Positions 37,598-52,900 of a stretch of 64,000 bases of DNA are shown here, one piece after another. Numbering within the stretch: position 1 is the first letter of the stretch; each line of letters opens with the position of its first letter. A model generated the notes under the pieces. The model did not search any database. It saw only the letters and a list, made by a program, of their open reading frames with translations, and was not told where the DNA came from. The position numbers and the translations under genes were made by a program. The DNA comes from Tethya wilhelma (Eukaryota; Porifera; Demospongiae; Tethyida; Tethyidae). Location of the stretch: contig CAXIPT010000001.1 of assembly GCA_964030475.1 (NCBI GenBank), positions 10,659,593 to 10,723,592 on the forward strand. The letters run 5' to 3'.

Positions 37598-40565
37598 TCA
37601 ATCTTTGTTAGAACTAGCAACCCCCCTCCCCACTATATGTACCTGAACAGGCGGTGACTGCAATGAATTTGGTGAACTGAGCACAAATGAAGACCTTTGA
37701 TGTTCATGGACTAGCTTCTGGTGCCTTGGGTCTTGGATGTGGGGTGCATATCCAGCACTAGTATGCTGATGATCTGGATATGGTTGATTACCAGGCATTG
37801 GGCCACCCTATAGGATCATAAAATCATAATAGTTTCCATAACTACAGTAACACTGAACTGAATAATATCTGGAGTATAAATTACTATCTAAGCACTGTTA
37901 AGCTCGTAGGTATTGGAGTAAAGAATAGCAGTATACAGTACTAGCCAAAACATCCAAACCAGACTTAGGCCTACAATGTCATGTAATAATGTCAGAATAA
38001 CTTATTCTACCTGAAATAGGAAAGGGTGCTATTACTGCCATACATGAATTCAGTCCACAAATGCAATTCTTTACCTGAGGTAAATAATGAGCTGGACCTT
38101 GCTGCCACTTGAGATCAACCTGGGGGTGTGGTCTACCAAACATATGTGGGTGTGGTTGTCCCTGGATGGGCATCTCAGGTAGATGAGGCTGCACAAACCC
38201 TTGTTGTACAACTGGCTGGTAAGTCATTGGGCTGAGGGGATCAAAATCAGTTAGTACTTACTTATGTACAATAATTATTCGAGCTATAGAGATCTCTGTA
38301 CCTTGACTGAGAAATGTTATTGAATGGCATAGGTGCTGCAGGCTGAGGATATTGATAGGGAACTAGAGGCACTCCTAAGGAGCAAAGAGCTATCACAAAA
38401 TAATCACATGTAGCAATAGCAAAAAAAATCATACAGCTAATATTTCCCCCACTAATATAAAACTGGACAAGCTTGTGTTAGCAAGTTGAACCTAATCCTA
38501 GTGGTTGTGTTACCTTGTGTATGTAGCTCCTGTGGCATCTGGTTAAATCTTTGCTGCTCAAGGTGAGGTCGATGGCCAGTCTGAAATGGTACCTGACCTC
38601 CATAATGCTGTCTTACTACACCACCGTGATAAGGCTCAGAAACAGGAGGGTGAAAACTGCCACCTGAACCTACAGTTACAATGGGAATGAGGAAAACAAT
38701 TAGGATAATCAGAGAAGTATGTACTTGCGTACTCAGTCCCACTCACCTTGTCTAACAAATGGAGCGACAGTTGCTCCACTTCCTGCAGCATCTGGAGTGG
38801 GCAATAGAGGCATCCTGTGGCTTTTTTTGGCTGGAGTGCTTTGGTTTCCTGGGTTCACCAGTGGTGGAGAAAGAGGGAGAGGGCGCTTTATGCCTAGAGG
38901 AGCCTAAAATATACAGAAATCAGTTAGCACAGTAAGAGCACTTGGCTTGTATGTATTATGCACGTACCTGGGATAATCTAGGATCCATAACTGCACTTTT
39001 TTCAAGCACACTTATCACAAAAGGGAAAAGAATATAATTTTGGCAATGACATAAAGAGCCAACATGATCACATACTCTTTGTGTTCCTCCTCTCTGAGTC
39101 TCTTCTTCTCATCTTCTTCATGTAGTACTGCTTTAAGCTGTTGGAATAAGCTATGCTTCTTTTCCTTCAGTGACTCAAGCTTCATTTTAAGATCTTTAAT
39201 CTAGTGAAGAGTATGTCGTACATGTGTTAATATTCTTACTGTACAAGACAGGACCAGATATCAAAGGCCTGGCAAAGTCCTGGAACACTACAGCTTTGAA
39301 TATAGCATACAGCCTATAACCCTAATACAAATTCATTAGGTGTACCTGTTTTGCGATATCCTCCGGAGTTTCTTTTGCCACATCTCGTGACCTATCACAT
39401 TGATCTACTTTTTCAGTCACAGGTTTCTGCTCTGATTCACGACTTGGGCTGCTTGTGCTGGGGATAGGTCGACTGCTTGGTGATTCATTTTTTACAGTAG
39501 ATGTTTCTGAAGTAAAATTATGTAGATTATCACTTTATTCAGAAATAATTGTTGCCATTTGATGAATTTTACATTCGGATTACCCTCCCATCATAGAAGA
39601 GAGATGGTGCTCCTGCACACACTATGTACATGTTTGTGTTCCTTGCAAACACGGGTAATTTACATAGATGTACATTGGCTTATGCTTCCAGTACTTTTCA
39701 GTGACAGAAAAAAAATTACCTTTGCTGCCTATAATAGTACAATATAGTTTAGTAACTATGTTTAATAGGAAATTGTTTAACTAAGTTAGCTACAGTGCTA
39801 GGAGGAGCCTATGCCACGTAAAATACCTGTGAAAGAACCCAAGGTGGTCCTGCTACTCCAACTACTCCACAACTGATGTGGATAGCAACACAAGAGACAC
39901 CTTGGCAAGAGGCTAGAATTTTGACAATCATAAGCTGTGAACTAAGCTCTATCACTAGCTCAACCTGCTACGAAGAAACATAAAACCAACCTAGTCAAGG
40001 GTAGTCTCACTAGCAAGATTCTCCACAAAAAATGGGAGAGTCTTTTGCAGAGAGTCTGGCTAGCAAGACTAAGTGAAGGGTGGTCACCTTCACGTCTACT
40101 GTACTAACACCTGTGACACAGGGATCAAGATGAGATCAAGGGTTCAAGCAATAAAAATTGGCCCCATCAAGGGTCAAGAGAGCTTGAATGCTTGACTTTG
40201 ATCAACAGTCAAAGGTCACTGGCTACAGGCAGCATGCTTTAGTTCTATAAATTTTGATCATATTTGTGAGTGTTTTAATTGTAGTACAGCAGGTATGGTT
40301 ATGATCACCCCTTGGGTGAAGGTTGTTGCCATACAAATGGAACTAGCTATGGTGATATGTTCCGAGAGCTATAATATCCATGATATGTACAACAAATAAT
40401 TTGTGAAGGTGTATGCATGTGCATGGTTGGATCTAGACACATAGACCTAGTTTAATTCTAACCTTTCTTTGCTCTAGTTCTTTGCTTCAAAACATGTTTC
40501 TGCAGAAACGATATTTCTTTTGGGCACACGTTCCTTCGATCACGAACACTGACCATGTTTACCAT
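37598..40565 (-). CDS. GPS2: GPS2-like corepressor subunit
   Basis: GPS2 is a nuclear subunit of the NCoR/SMRT-HDAC3-TBL1 corepressor in animals. Start ATG at 40565, with a second ATG at 40556. The first exon is basic (VSVRDRRNVCPKEISFLQKH). A Ser/Pro-rich exon at about 39510-39358 follows. A coiled coil at about 39200-39085 (LKMKLESLKEKKHSLFQQLK, AVLHEEDEKKRLREEE) closely resembles the GPS2 SMRT-binding helix. The C-terminal half, over exons at about 38905, 38670, 38360, 38227 and 37798, is rich in Pro, Gln and His, as in GPS2. It ends at TGA 37600-37598. Assignment rests mainly on the coiled coil and overall composition. Confidence 0.72.
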
Positions 40566-40951
40566 TTACGTTTCGCTGGCCAACTTGGGTGGGGATTAAT
40601 TAGACTTTATTGTCGACGTTATGACGTCACAACATCCCTAGCTAGCTAGCTCCACCTCCTCTCTATGCCCTGCATGCTCTGTGCGGAAGGCAAGATGACC
40701 TAAAACAGATTTCATCTTTAGCTGGAGTTGAAAAGCACCACTATCTTCGAAATCACCCTCATCTGTACAATAAAATTTGCTACATATTATTGTGCCTGAC
40801 TGTAATCACTTGCAACTCATCCCAAAATTTGTTTCTCTAGTTTATTATCCAATATGCAGTAACATGTACAGTACTTGTACAGAGAAGAATACCATGTATA
40901 ACACATTAAACAAGAAACTAAACTATTACTTTGCAGCTTAACATTGTACAA
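40566..40951. promoter_or_regulatory. GPS2-like promoter and SUN-gene 3' flank
   Basis: Both genes are on the minus strand. The gap holds a perfect TGACGTCA at about 40622-40629, some 60 bp upstream of the GPS2-like start. The remainder is presumably the SUN 3' UTR. Confidence 0.45.
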
Positions 40952-43900
40952 CTAGTAGTGTCCATGAACTCTAACTCTATACACACAAGTGTAGTTTGGG
41001 TTGCCATGATTAGTATTGAAGTGAAACTGTATGAACTGGTGTGTAATCTTCTGCTTTGTTTCCTAAAACAATAAATATTGTGAATCCATAGTAAAAAAAA
41101 TTAAGTGCTACAATTGGGATAATACACATGACATTGTACACAACGAGTACAACATAACTTGTGAAAGTACAGTCCTCAGAATTCTGTGATATTACAAAAT
41201 ATGTATACCTCGATTGCAAACTCCTGGACAGCTGGTCCATTTTCACGGTACATAAACTCCCCCAATATAGTGCCTTGGTCATCTTGAGAACTCATACCCT
41301 ACAGAATCATGATTAGAACAGCTAAGACATAATATTATATATAATCCTTCCACAATGCAGCTTACAATGACTGTGAAATTTTTGGGAGCAGTGCTAAGGG
41401 TTCCATTAGGAGACAATTCCTTTGGTATGTGATCCACTGAAACTCCAGTGACTACTACTTCATCCTTCAACTATAATAGACATGAAAAGAAACTCAAGCA
41501 ACTGTCTAACAACCAAACAACACATACCTTGATAGTAGCATAACCTTTTGATCCATCAAATGCCCAGCAGTTGCCTGGAAGAACTTGTGGCTAGAATCAA
41601 ATAACTACAGTCACCTACAATGTCTCACCAACATATACAACTTTAGACAAACATTCTTACCTGTATGATTACTTTAGGAGTGCTGGAGACATGCCACAGA
41701 GGGAACCCAAAGAGAGTCACAGTGGCCAAACTTGGGGTATAAGAGTTGGAGCACTTGTTGAGAATGACAGTCCCTCCAGCACTTTCTAAGGCAAAGTCAA
41801 ACTTCCCTATTGTGTCAGCACTATACTTAGCCATAGCCCGGTCAATTAGTATCTGGACATCCTATTACAAACATTGGGAACAGCCACACATCCCATACAA
41901 GAGGTTTAGAAGAGGACTGTGTTTGTTTAACGTACCATACAGAACCAAACAAATGTTTTCACCACGCAAGGTACATATACTATAACAAACAATATACTTA
42001 CATTTCTTGAAACTCCACCAGAGGATTTGTATGCATCTAGAATAGCAAGATATGATTGGGAAAATTGGAGTTCATACACTTGGCAATGTGAAAATTATGA
42101 TCCCTGTATTTGCTCTATTAATATATTACATTGAGAAAGCTGACCAGTGCAATATAGCATTTGCCTTTTTTATGGTAACTTAAACTTGCATCATGCCTTT
42201 ATACTCACCAGCGATTTGATTCTTCAACGTAGTAATTTCATCTCTCAAAATCTACATACACAAAAAGAAAATTGTGTGCATTAATACCTTCCAGTAGGTG
42301 GGTGACTTTGAGTCAACTAGTACAGCTACAATATCCATGAATATAGTAACCCAGTTACATGTAACAATGAAAGCGCCGCTGGTGCATATAAGCTGTGGCG
42401 CAATTAACTAGCATGCATAACCAATTTGACATGCATTAGTCTTGCAAATCCACCAGCCCCTCACACTTGCTCTGCACATATGACCATTAGTACAGAGACT
42501 TATTCAACCAGGCCCAGCTAGGTGTCAGGCTAGCACAGTCCAGTCTAGTTATACTTAAAAATCAGTTTAGAAATTCATTGAATGCTGAGGGTTCAGTTAC
42601 ACTGATGCTCTCATTGCATGACCAATGCTGGCTATAGCCATGCAGCCAGTCCAGGTACTGCCATGAATGCAGTGAGGTTCACTGACAGGTCCCGTAAGTA
42701 ATTCCAAGTTAATTTAATACTTTGCAGAACTATGCATCATGGTAGCTTAGCTAGTTTGCTGTTTTGTGTCCAAGCTAGCCTCGCTAGCCAGACTCTCCCA
42801 GCTAACTAGTAAGCCAGCCGAACTACATTGGGCATGGTTGATGGGTGCAGTTTTGAAAATTAGCACTCAGAGATGCACAAAACCTCAGATCTCAGAAACT
42901 ACAGCGTTTCGCAAGATTCTACCCCATCAAATTGCAGAGTAATTTGATTCATGACTGTCATTTTGTCCTTGGAGTTGCCATTATTCAGTAACAGACTGAC
43001 AGACACATAAAGCAACTACTGTAATCCTCTGCACTATGCACACACCAAGGCTTAAATAAGTGTGAGGCATGCAGGCACCATGTGCATACAAACGAATCAG
43101 CTCAAGTGGTCTAGTGACAGATATGGAATGCATTATTGACTGTAACAGCAAGACAAAAAGGATGATCTACACCTTGCTATTACTGGCCTCACTCTAGTAA
43201 TGCATAAATCGCAAAATTTTAATACATTAAATTTTTGTGTATTTTCATAGCATCACCATGTTACTCAGCCCCACACACTATTTTGCAACGAGCATGTTTA
43301 AAGTTCATGAGATTAATCTTTGTACTCAACAGCAACTCTAAAAATTTATCAACTATGAAATTGTATACCTGTAAGCTTCCTTCAGATGCATAAGCCTGAG
43401 TCAACCATACATGCAGAGAGCTGCTCTCATTAGCCAACATCTACATGTAGATTGATGCAAACCACCTCAATACTATGCTAAATGAAAATTTTGTTGTGTA
43501 TCATACTTTATTCCATTCTTCATCGAAGATTTCTTCCACCTATGAGAATGATAGGGAAAATCAACTCACATAAACACACCGGTGTACACAATATTGACTC
43601 ACAATTCCTTTATCCACAGATCCCGACATCATGTTTACAGACTTTTCAAGTTCATTAATTCTTTTCTGAAGAATAAAAGTACATACTGTGAAATAAACGC
43701 CTTAGTTGTTAATCAGGTCACACTAAGTGTAGCATTGACACATGAACTAGGAAACGGATGAATGCTCCAACAGCAATAATTTTATAACTACACTGTACAA
43801 GTATAAAATTCACTTCTGTGAATTTCTAACAAAGAATTTAGGTACTAATTATCTTGAACTGTTGCTTGACAAGTCTATACCGTAGAGCTAGAAATTTTCG

Positions 43901-46900
43901 AGGAATAAAATTTTCGGGGAAAAGTGATCGTCAAACTTTTCGCACTTTAATTTTCGAGGATCAATCAGCCCCACCAATTAATTGCCAATACGATCCGGAA
44001 AATTTCACGGGGAAAATTTTCGTGGATCGCCAACGATCCGCAAAAACAGCAAAATTTATACTCCTCGAAATTTCTAGCTATACGGTATGCACAGTTTGTC
44101 TTGGTGAGATATATAGGCCTCATGTACACGTAAACAGCTAGAAGTACCAAGTAGCACTACTACATTTCTATATGACGTGTAATGTTACCTGACTACATAA
44201 GTATGTATGTCATTTACAACACATTAAAGTTACCAATAGAAATAACTTCAACTCAGAAAGGTCATTATTCTGCTTTTCTTTAAAACTTCCAACATCCTCA
44301 CTTTGCCTGTAATAATTATATAGACATCACAACCTTACTAAATGAACTATAGTGTATACCTCTCCATCTGTGACTTTATAGTTGACAGATCACCTGTAGT
44401 AGCCTATGAATTAAGAGAGCATAACTAGACTAAATGTGTACAAGGTTGGAAAACAAACTACTATACACAATAACAGAAACAACAACAACAACAACAACAG
44501 TGGCAATTCAGGAACATAATATCAAATACCTCCTGACTCCTCTGAAGTTGATCTAAGTTGTTTCTAAGCAAAGCAATTTCTGACAACAGAGAACTCTCAA
44601 CACTTTTCAACTATGAAAGAGAAACACAATAAAAATTATAAGCTAAAAGAATATGTTATAAGGGCTACAAATGTTCACTAAACTCACCTGTTGCTGTGCT
44701 TGCTCTTCAAGACTTTTCAGCTTCTTTAATAGTTTATCAGTAACGGAACCAGTAGAATCAGTAAGACCAACTTCGAGCAAATCCTCAACCTGAGAAATAG
44801 AGAATCATGAACATCCAGAGTGGGTAGGCGTGACTAGGACTAGTCTACGAGTGGACTACAGCAATTTCAAACTACTATACAGTACTTCACCTCTTTGATC
44901 CACTCTCTCTTCAGACCGTCAACCTTGCTAAGTGAAGATTTCAACTGGACATCAAAATTACTTTTCAGTTGAGCAAACTCCAAATCCAGTGTGCTGTTAA
45001 CCTACATGATGGTATCTATCAACACAATACACAAGTATCTTGCACAGCAAAAAACACACCTCACTCCATATTTTGTCCTTGACTTGAATCAGACTTTGCT
45101 GTCTTGATTCAGATTCATCATCAATCTGCTCTGTCATCAGTGATTTCAATTTGGTTTCACTCTCCAATATTGCCTGAATAAAAATACATGTTATAGATCA
45201 TGTTCACCTAGCCAATTCATGAAAATTTTTCTGTGAATTTAAATTTGCCTTGTGTAACTACTATAACACATTTCCTAATTTTTGTGAAAATTTACGCTCA
45301 GATTGCCACAAAAAACATACCACTTTGCAGTGGTCTTGCCTTCATTATTAGGCACCTTGTTGTTTAGTGCATACAATGTTCCACTAATATCCCAATAAGC
45401 ACATGGTAGCAACCCCATATGACTACGCTTCCACACAAATAACCTCACAAAGCAGAAATTGAGTGTGTTAGCATCTAAGGAGCCACTTTTTTAAGTGAAA
45501 TGGAAGGCCAAGCATTGAAGGAAAGCGTGGTCCATAGCTACCATGCTTAGTGAACATCCAGCTTTTGTAAACAGTGCACCTGCTATCAAAGGTAAAATGT
45601 AAGACGACTATATGCGCCTAATAGTGAATGTGAGCTAAATAACAAAGTGCACCTGTGTCTTTTACTGTGTGGGTCACTCCTGTCTCTGTTCAATTTAATA
45701 CCACCTACCATAGACTCAGGTTAACACAATGAAACACACTAAAGGTTCTAAACCCTTGGTACACTCTTAAAAGTAATATCAGCACAATCATTTGATCAAC
45801 AGGCAGAGCTCACTCAGAGGAATGCAAGAGAGTCTGACACATTAGTGCAATTGCAAGCAATCAGGCTAGAGTAGAACCTCGATTATCCGAACCTCACTTA
45901 TCTGAACTCTGGATTATCCAAACAGAACTGGAAGGCAAAATTTCGATAATTAGAACAAATCTGAACAGACTCTGCCCTCTTTTTGAGCTTGAATCATTGT
46001 ATGTGGTCACCATTATTGAAGTTTAATCAAAGAAAAATATAATCTAGCTGTAATCTGACACGAGAAAAACTACTATGGCTACTGCTAGAAATGTATGAAT
46101 ATGTATATTGTTTCAGGTATCCAAACAAATTCAATTTTTTGAACACTGAAAAATAGCCTGTGCACTGAAGCGTGCAGATAGTTGAGGTTCTACTGTGTAC
46201 ACTACAGTGTAGCTCAAATAATTAACCAACAAAGCAAGATCCTCAATTAGAAACACAAGTAAACACTGCACACACAAATACAAGTACTGTACTAGGCCAC
46301 ACAATAATCTTTCCGGACAGCATTTCTACAAAATTCTAAATAGCACACAGCCACAGTATAATCAATGGGAATAATCGATAGGTGTGGCCTTGATGCAAGC
46401 ACCACAAAACTTAGTTTTGCAGCGTTCTAAGCATCTTTGAGTTGTCAAAGTTGGAATACCAATCTAATGTAGCCTCGTACCCAGGTCTTCCCCCCAAAAA
46501 AATGCACGAGGAAGAAGGAGGGGAAGGCCTGGTAAAACTTCTCACGTGCTTTATGTCAAAATTCTTGTTCACGAAATGCGTGGGCGACACTAACACGCGT
46601 CTTTGCCAGAAAAAGAAGCAGCTAGGTTTTCTGAACTTGTTACTGTCAACAACTAACTTTTTGTCATATCTGAGTCTCTAGCAGTGCTACTATAGGGAAA
46701 TATCTGCTAACAAAAGTGATTTTGATAAAAAAGGGCCATTAGCACGCAAAAAAGAAGCAAGAAATCTTAGACTGGTAGTTTGCTAACTCATACCCACCAT
46801 TTGAGCTTTTTGAATGACACAATAACTGTTCTTTGGTAAGTATAGCCAAGTGCTTAGCCTTTGAGATAGCGGCTGTACCTTCAGAATTCACTCCATTGCT

Positions 46901-49900
46901 TACACAAGAAAAAAAACTTAGCTCATACTCTAACAGACTACACGCACGTGTTGCACGTTGATTATGCCTTCCACCCACGCTCACTAATTGACCTGTCTAG
47001 CACTCGTCTACCTCTCTGTTATTTTTCGAAAGTATCACGTGAGAAGTTTTACCAGGCCTTCCGTGGCTTAACTTTGCAACTCGCGAAATATAAAATACAC
47101 ACCACGGAAAGCCTGGGAACGAGGCTAAATCTAATGTAATTGAGATTGTCTCTAAAACATCAACGTGTATCGTAAGGAGCTTATGAGCGCTGCGAAGTTT
47201 ACCTGAGTTGTTGTTCAGGATATTCTAGTGTAACAAATAGAGAGACAGACAGACTAAACCAATACCATAACTGCATGCACACCAGGGGCTTATGGCATGA
47301 TCGTGCATTATATCACTTACTTTGGTCGAAACTGGCACGTAATAACATGAACATATAGATGTACATACAATGAAACTGTTTACCTATCACAACTATGATG
47401 TATACTGATATCAAAGTGTTTAAGAAGACCCTGACCAATTCACACCATGACAATAACGTACATACTTAGCACATACCAATTCTACTTGTTGATTGATGCG
47501 CCTTTCTGTTTCAGTTCTTATAGTTGCCTTGAAAGCAGAAAGCTCCTTTTCCACACTTGCAGAGATGTGCTTCATCAGATCAGCCTGTAGTGCACTCCAG
47601 TCTGAATAGTTGATCTCAGGATTGAACTCTGGTTGTTCTTCAGGAACAGGAGGAGGTATTAGATTACCCCCTATATAATTATATACAGAATTGTAAATAG
47701 CACAACATAAAGAAATAACTATCATAACATTACCTAATAAGAACAGGACAACACCAAACAATACCAGTGGTAGAATCCAGAATCGAGCAATTGATCTCTA
47801 CAACAAAATATTGACAACTGTGGAATAGCCTACAGTTCCATAGAGAACCTACTGTTACTTACCATTGATACTCCTGAGTGAAAAAACCTAATGAAATAAA
47901 ACATACATCACAATAATCACAACTTGGGAATTAGTGATTTACACACAGTCCTTATTCACTCTAGTATTAGTGTAAATTACACTTGCACATTGAGACAGTA
48001 TAGTATCACTCAACATTAGTTCAAATGGTATTCATAAATCAAGTCTCATGCAACATACCACTGCAGTAGAATTACATCCAGACACAAGATTGCTGTAGCA
48101 GCTAAATAGAGCAGTGAACCACACTTATAGAGCACGGACATCACAAACTCTACAAGGCGTGGACACAGCCCAGGAGAAGCTGACAAAAGAAAATAGTAGT
48201 GCAGAACAGTGACTTACAATAAAAAATGCACCCCACTCTCTCTTTGGGTGTTACAAATGATCAGGAGGCCTGGTACATATCCTCATGGAAGAATGACAGA
48301 AACAAAAATTCATTCATTTGTGTATAACAATAGCAATGAAGGTGATAATAGTGGAGTCTACAGAGTAGTTATGTCAGCTTGCATATTTCAACTTGAAAGG
48401 AACTGATACAAATTTTGTAAAACTTTTGCCAGCCATGGCTAGCAGCTTTTCTCAACTAAAGTTCATCTGGTTTAACATTCTCCGATTTCAGCTAACTTTT
48501 GACAGGTGAGGTGTAGGGAGCTGGAAAAGCATGAGGAGAACAAGTGCATTTCAATGATGTTTAAAATTTTGAACTGTACAGGTGTATGTCCCATAAGAAA
48601 AGTGTTGACTGGTGGTGTGTATTATCAACACAATGAATCTCATTATGAAACACCTGTTTAGCTTCTGGCAGCATTCTTAAACTAGATTTAGTTTATTCTT
48701 ACGAGACTGGTGAAATAAAAACTAACCTTGTGTTTTGTACATGGCTTTGTTTCACAAGACATGAAAGTTTATCCACTACTAAGACAACAATTTCCACTGT
48801 TCAACCTCACACGAGGACATACACCACGCCATCCCGACTTTTACAGAGTAAAACTAAACAAAAGAGCAGCTTACGTACAGAAGGCTAGCAAACTTACATG
48901 AATATGGTTTTACAAAAGACTGCCGAACTGGGGTGGAACCATGTCGACCAGCATCAGAAATGGCATCTATGACAAACAATATAAGATTATACCACTATTT
49001 GATGTAGTGTAGAGGGGAGCTTGACCTCCTCCTCTCTGTCCATGCAAAGGGACAAGGAAGGCTCTATACACTAACCAGACCCCAAAATCAACAACTAATT
49101 TGTCATTACAGTAAACTAGCTATTATAGTACCTGCACTGGCAGATTCACTGTCACTTTCATCAAGACCTACATTTTTGAAAAAAATTCTGACTTAATGAA
49201 GGCACCGATGGTGCATAAGCCTCGGCGCACTCAACTAGCTAGTACAGTATACATACACAATGTAAAAGAGCGTGTCATAACTCAGTCAGTATCACTGAAA
49301 ACTTCAATACTACAGGCTGTGATCCATCTAGTGGCCGGCATAGCTAACACAACTGTGGTGAAGCAGCACATGTCACAGACTATGAACCAGGGGAGCTCTG
49401 ATTATACATGCATTGGAATACTCAGCTGCTCAGTGTCAAAAGGTCTAGCACTGAGCGGCTGGGCCTCAAGAGCCTAGCTAACCACTGATGCATAAGCTAT
49501 AATGATCTAGCTGGTGTATAGTCTTTGCATGCCCTATATGTTTACATAAAAAGCAGACCAACTCCTGTCTGTCTTGCCAAACAACACTAAGTAGTAACCA
49601 ACAGCCATGATGCAAAGAGCTATGCATGCAGCATTGCACCATTCAACACAAATTCTAGATAACACACACCAAATTAGTAGGCGTGGCCTCGAAGCTAAGT
49701 GCTCAAAGAAGCACAAAAGCCTCAAATCTCAGAAACTACAGTGTTTCGGACAGCAAAAAATATATTTTTACAAGATCACTCAGAATTATGAACGTAAGTA
49801 CCATCAATTTTGTCGCTAGAGCTGTCTTTCTTGAGATTTCGATGGGACAGACAGACAGACAGACAAAACAACTACCGTAACCCTCTGCACATGCTACACA

Positions 49901-52900
49901 CACACTGAGGCTTAATGACATGGTAATTGTATTCACTTACCAAACAAATGTGTTGGAACGTCAGCAGCTCCATCTTTACGATTGCTGTCTTCTGTGTCGA
50001 AAGAAAGTGGGACACTTTGGCCACTCTCATTCAAAATACTCAAAGGCTCTTCATGGTGTTTCTTATAACTTCTGAGGCTTGGTCTTAGAGTTGCAGAGTG
50101 AGTAATAGATGTGAGTGAACTTATAGGGTCTTCCCTTCTTTCATGTCGCTGGCTAAGACGAGGACTTCTTCTGACCTCAGAAGAATCTGAAATCTGCTCT
50201 AGACGACTATATTTACAATAAAACATACAGCATAAGTAATTCATGGTTTCCTTTCATCCTTGTTACTGACGTACTCTAATACTACATGCATGTCAACGCA
50301 AACTTGTGTCAGCAATATTTACAATTTGTGACTATACAGTGATCGTACACTTGTGTTGGTTTAACTAACAGGAACATGTATACATGTAGGAAAATGTACT
50401 CATCCTTGTAAAGCCAGTTCTATAATTATCATATGTATTCTCATGACATGCTGACTGAGTCAGTGTAGCATGCAACCGAAGATAGCCGCATATGTATGCA
50501 TTAAAAAGACAATCAGTACTGAGACTTCAGTACACAACAAGGTTCACTGAAGTCACAAGCAGAGGTGACAGCTAGGCTAGCACAGTTTATTGTTTATCTC
50601 AGAGGTGTAGGAAGCTAGTAAAAAATAGGGGTGCATGAATTCAGTACGAAGAAGCTCCTCCACAAGCAAAAAGTGGGAACGCACTTGCATCTCAGTTTAG
50701 TAAACAGCCTTACTCTCATGCATGATCTGCAATGCTATGTACATTAGTCAGGTACCAAACAGCACACAACTATAAGCTGTAATGATGCATAGTTCTACAC
50801 AAAGTATTATCTCACTACATTCACCTTGCAATCATTGAGTTACCTATCTGTCCAAGCAGCTAAGCCAGTCTCGATCCAAGCTCTACTGTATTTCTAGATA
50901 AGGGCGTGATCAATGGGGCAGTTTAAAAGTTAAGCACTCAGAGAAGCACATGAGTCTCAGATCTCAGAAACTACAGCATTTTGCACGATTCTACACATCA
51001 AATTTCAAAGTAACATCAATTATGAACATAAGTACCTTCCATTTTGACTCTGGAGCAGCCAGCCATTCTTCAGATAACAAACAGACACACAAAATGACTA
51101 CCATAATCTTCTACACATGCTACGCATGTGGCGAGGCTTAACTAGGCTAAAAGCTATTAGAGAGTATAGCTCTATATTGTCATATAATATGCTAGCCTCG
51201 TTCCCAGGCTCCTCCCTCGCAAATATTTCCTACGAAAAAAAGGAGGGAAGATTTCGAAGGAAATATTCGTGAAGGAGGAGCCTGGGCACGAGGCTAATAA
51301 TATGTATAACCTTTGTTTCCAATTTTAGGTATGTAGATTACAAGCCATCTATACTATACTATATACAATGATTATAATTATACATATCTTTTTGAACAGT
51401 TGATCATTAAACAAGGCTATCTGTTCTATTTTTATAGGCTAGATTCTTTGATTAATTAAGATATTATGTCTCCCCCAGTCAGAATTTCTAGTTTCCTGCC
51501 CTAAATCTGACAGTAGAAAACTTGTGTATTAGGTCTATCCTAGTTACACAACACGTTAAATCTTAGTGTCCGTATGCATTTCAATGTTGGTATACAGCCT
51601 CTTCTGTGTTTGACAAGGGCCAATTATTATGTTTAAATCTTCTTGGTTCTCTGTTTATATCTACGACTGAAAAAAGGTATCATCCCTCTAGTAACCCATG
51701 GGTGCATTAGTTTTAGTAGGTATCAATGCTTGAGTCAGTAGGACACAAAGTGGCTCTGATGTGCTGAGACAGCAAGGCATATATTTAGACAGACCTGAAA
51801 CTTTCTCAAGAGCACACAACACATGACTTGAATATTGACATGCCAAGAACATGAGTTACTATAAAATTTCTCACTAAAGCACCATCAAAAACTGAAACTC
51901 TACCTTGCCACCAGGAAAAAAACACAAAAAAAACACTGACATGCGTGATAAGTTTTGGTGTGATAAAAATTTTGGCAGGTATGAGTATAGTTTAACAAAC
52001 ATTGTTTAGTTCAGTGGTTCAAGAAAGCTGACTCGAATAGTTTCTTGATACTTGACAGCAAAGTTCTAGCTCATGTGCACCGTTCCTAATTATCAAAGTG
52101 CCAGAAAAATTATTCCAACTGTTGCTTCGCTGCTTATATAAAATGCACAATCTCACATTTGGTACTATACTTGGAGTGCCACCTTAATTAGAAAATTTAA
52201 AGCATAATCTTGCAGCTGTAGGTCATTGAGTCTTTTCTCTACTATAGAACGGGTGCAATCGACATCATCAAAACTAGAAGTATTTCGTAGAGATAGTTAT
52301 GTTTGCCACATGGAAGTTACCCATTTTATGTAAATGCACAATATCAACAAACTGCATCAAGTGCTTCACAAAACTGCATTTAATGCATGACCTCCATTTC
52401 TAATGCGGTACATAAGTCTATACCATTTATGGCCCACTAGACATTTTTGTTGGTAAAGTGCAATAAATGGTCAACAAATTTAGTCTCGTAAGCCAGACAT
52501 TCTCTGAGGGGGTAAAGGAACGTCTGGCAACTATAGGCCACTTTCAATGTGCAATCAGAATTTCATTAGCGTGACGTAAGGGCATCCTTTCACATGAAAT
52601 AAAATTTGCCTGCCTCAAAGACTTTAGTTTAGCTGTTTTCTTCTTAGTGTATTGAAGTACTCATAAGAGCCATCTTCTACACACTAACAGTGAAAGTTCA
52701 GTCTTACAAAACTTCCAGATGTGGACCACTCTTGGACAATGGCAATACAGCACGATGGTCTCACATATGACAAGAACCATCTGATCGGTTGGTTTCAAAT
52801 TTGGCCACAAATTTTACCTCATTATTTGAAATTATAAAATACTGAAATCTGATTGACTGTCACAAAATTCTGTGATTGCACACAAAAAGTGACCAACAGT

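Noticed and set aside
43854..44141. 95-codon plus-strand open frame
   Set aside because: It lies across an inverted-repeat MITE and has no family resemblance.
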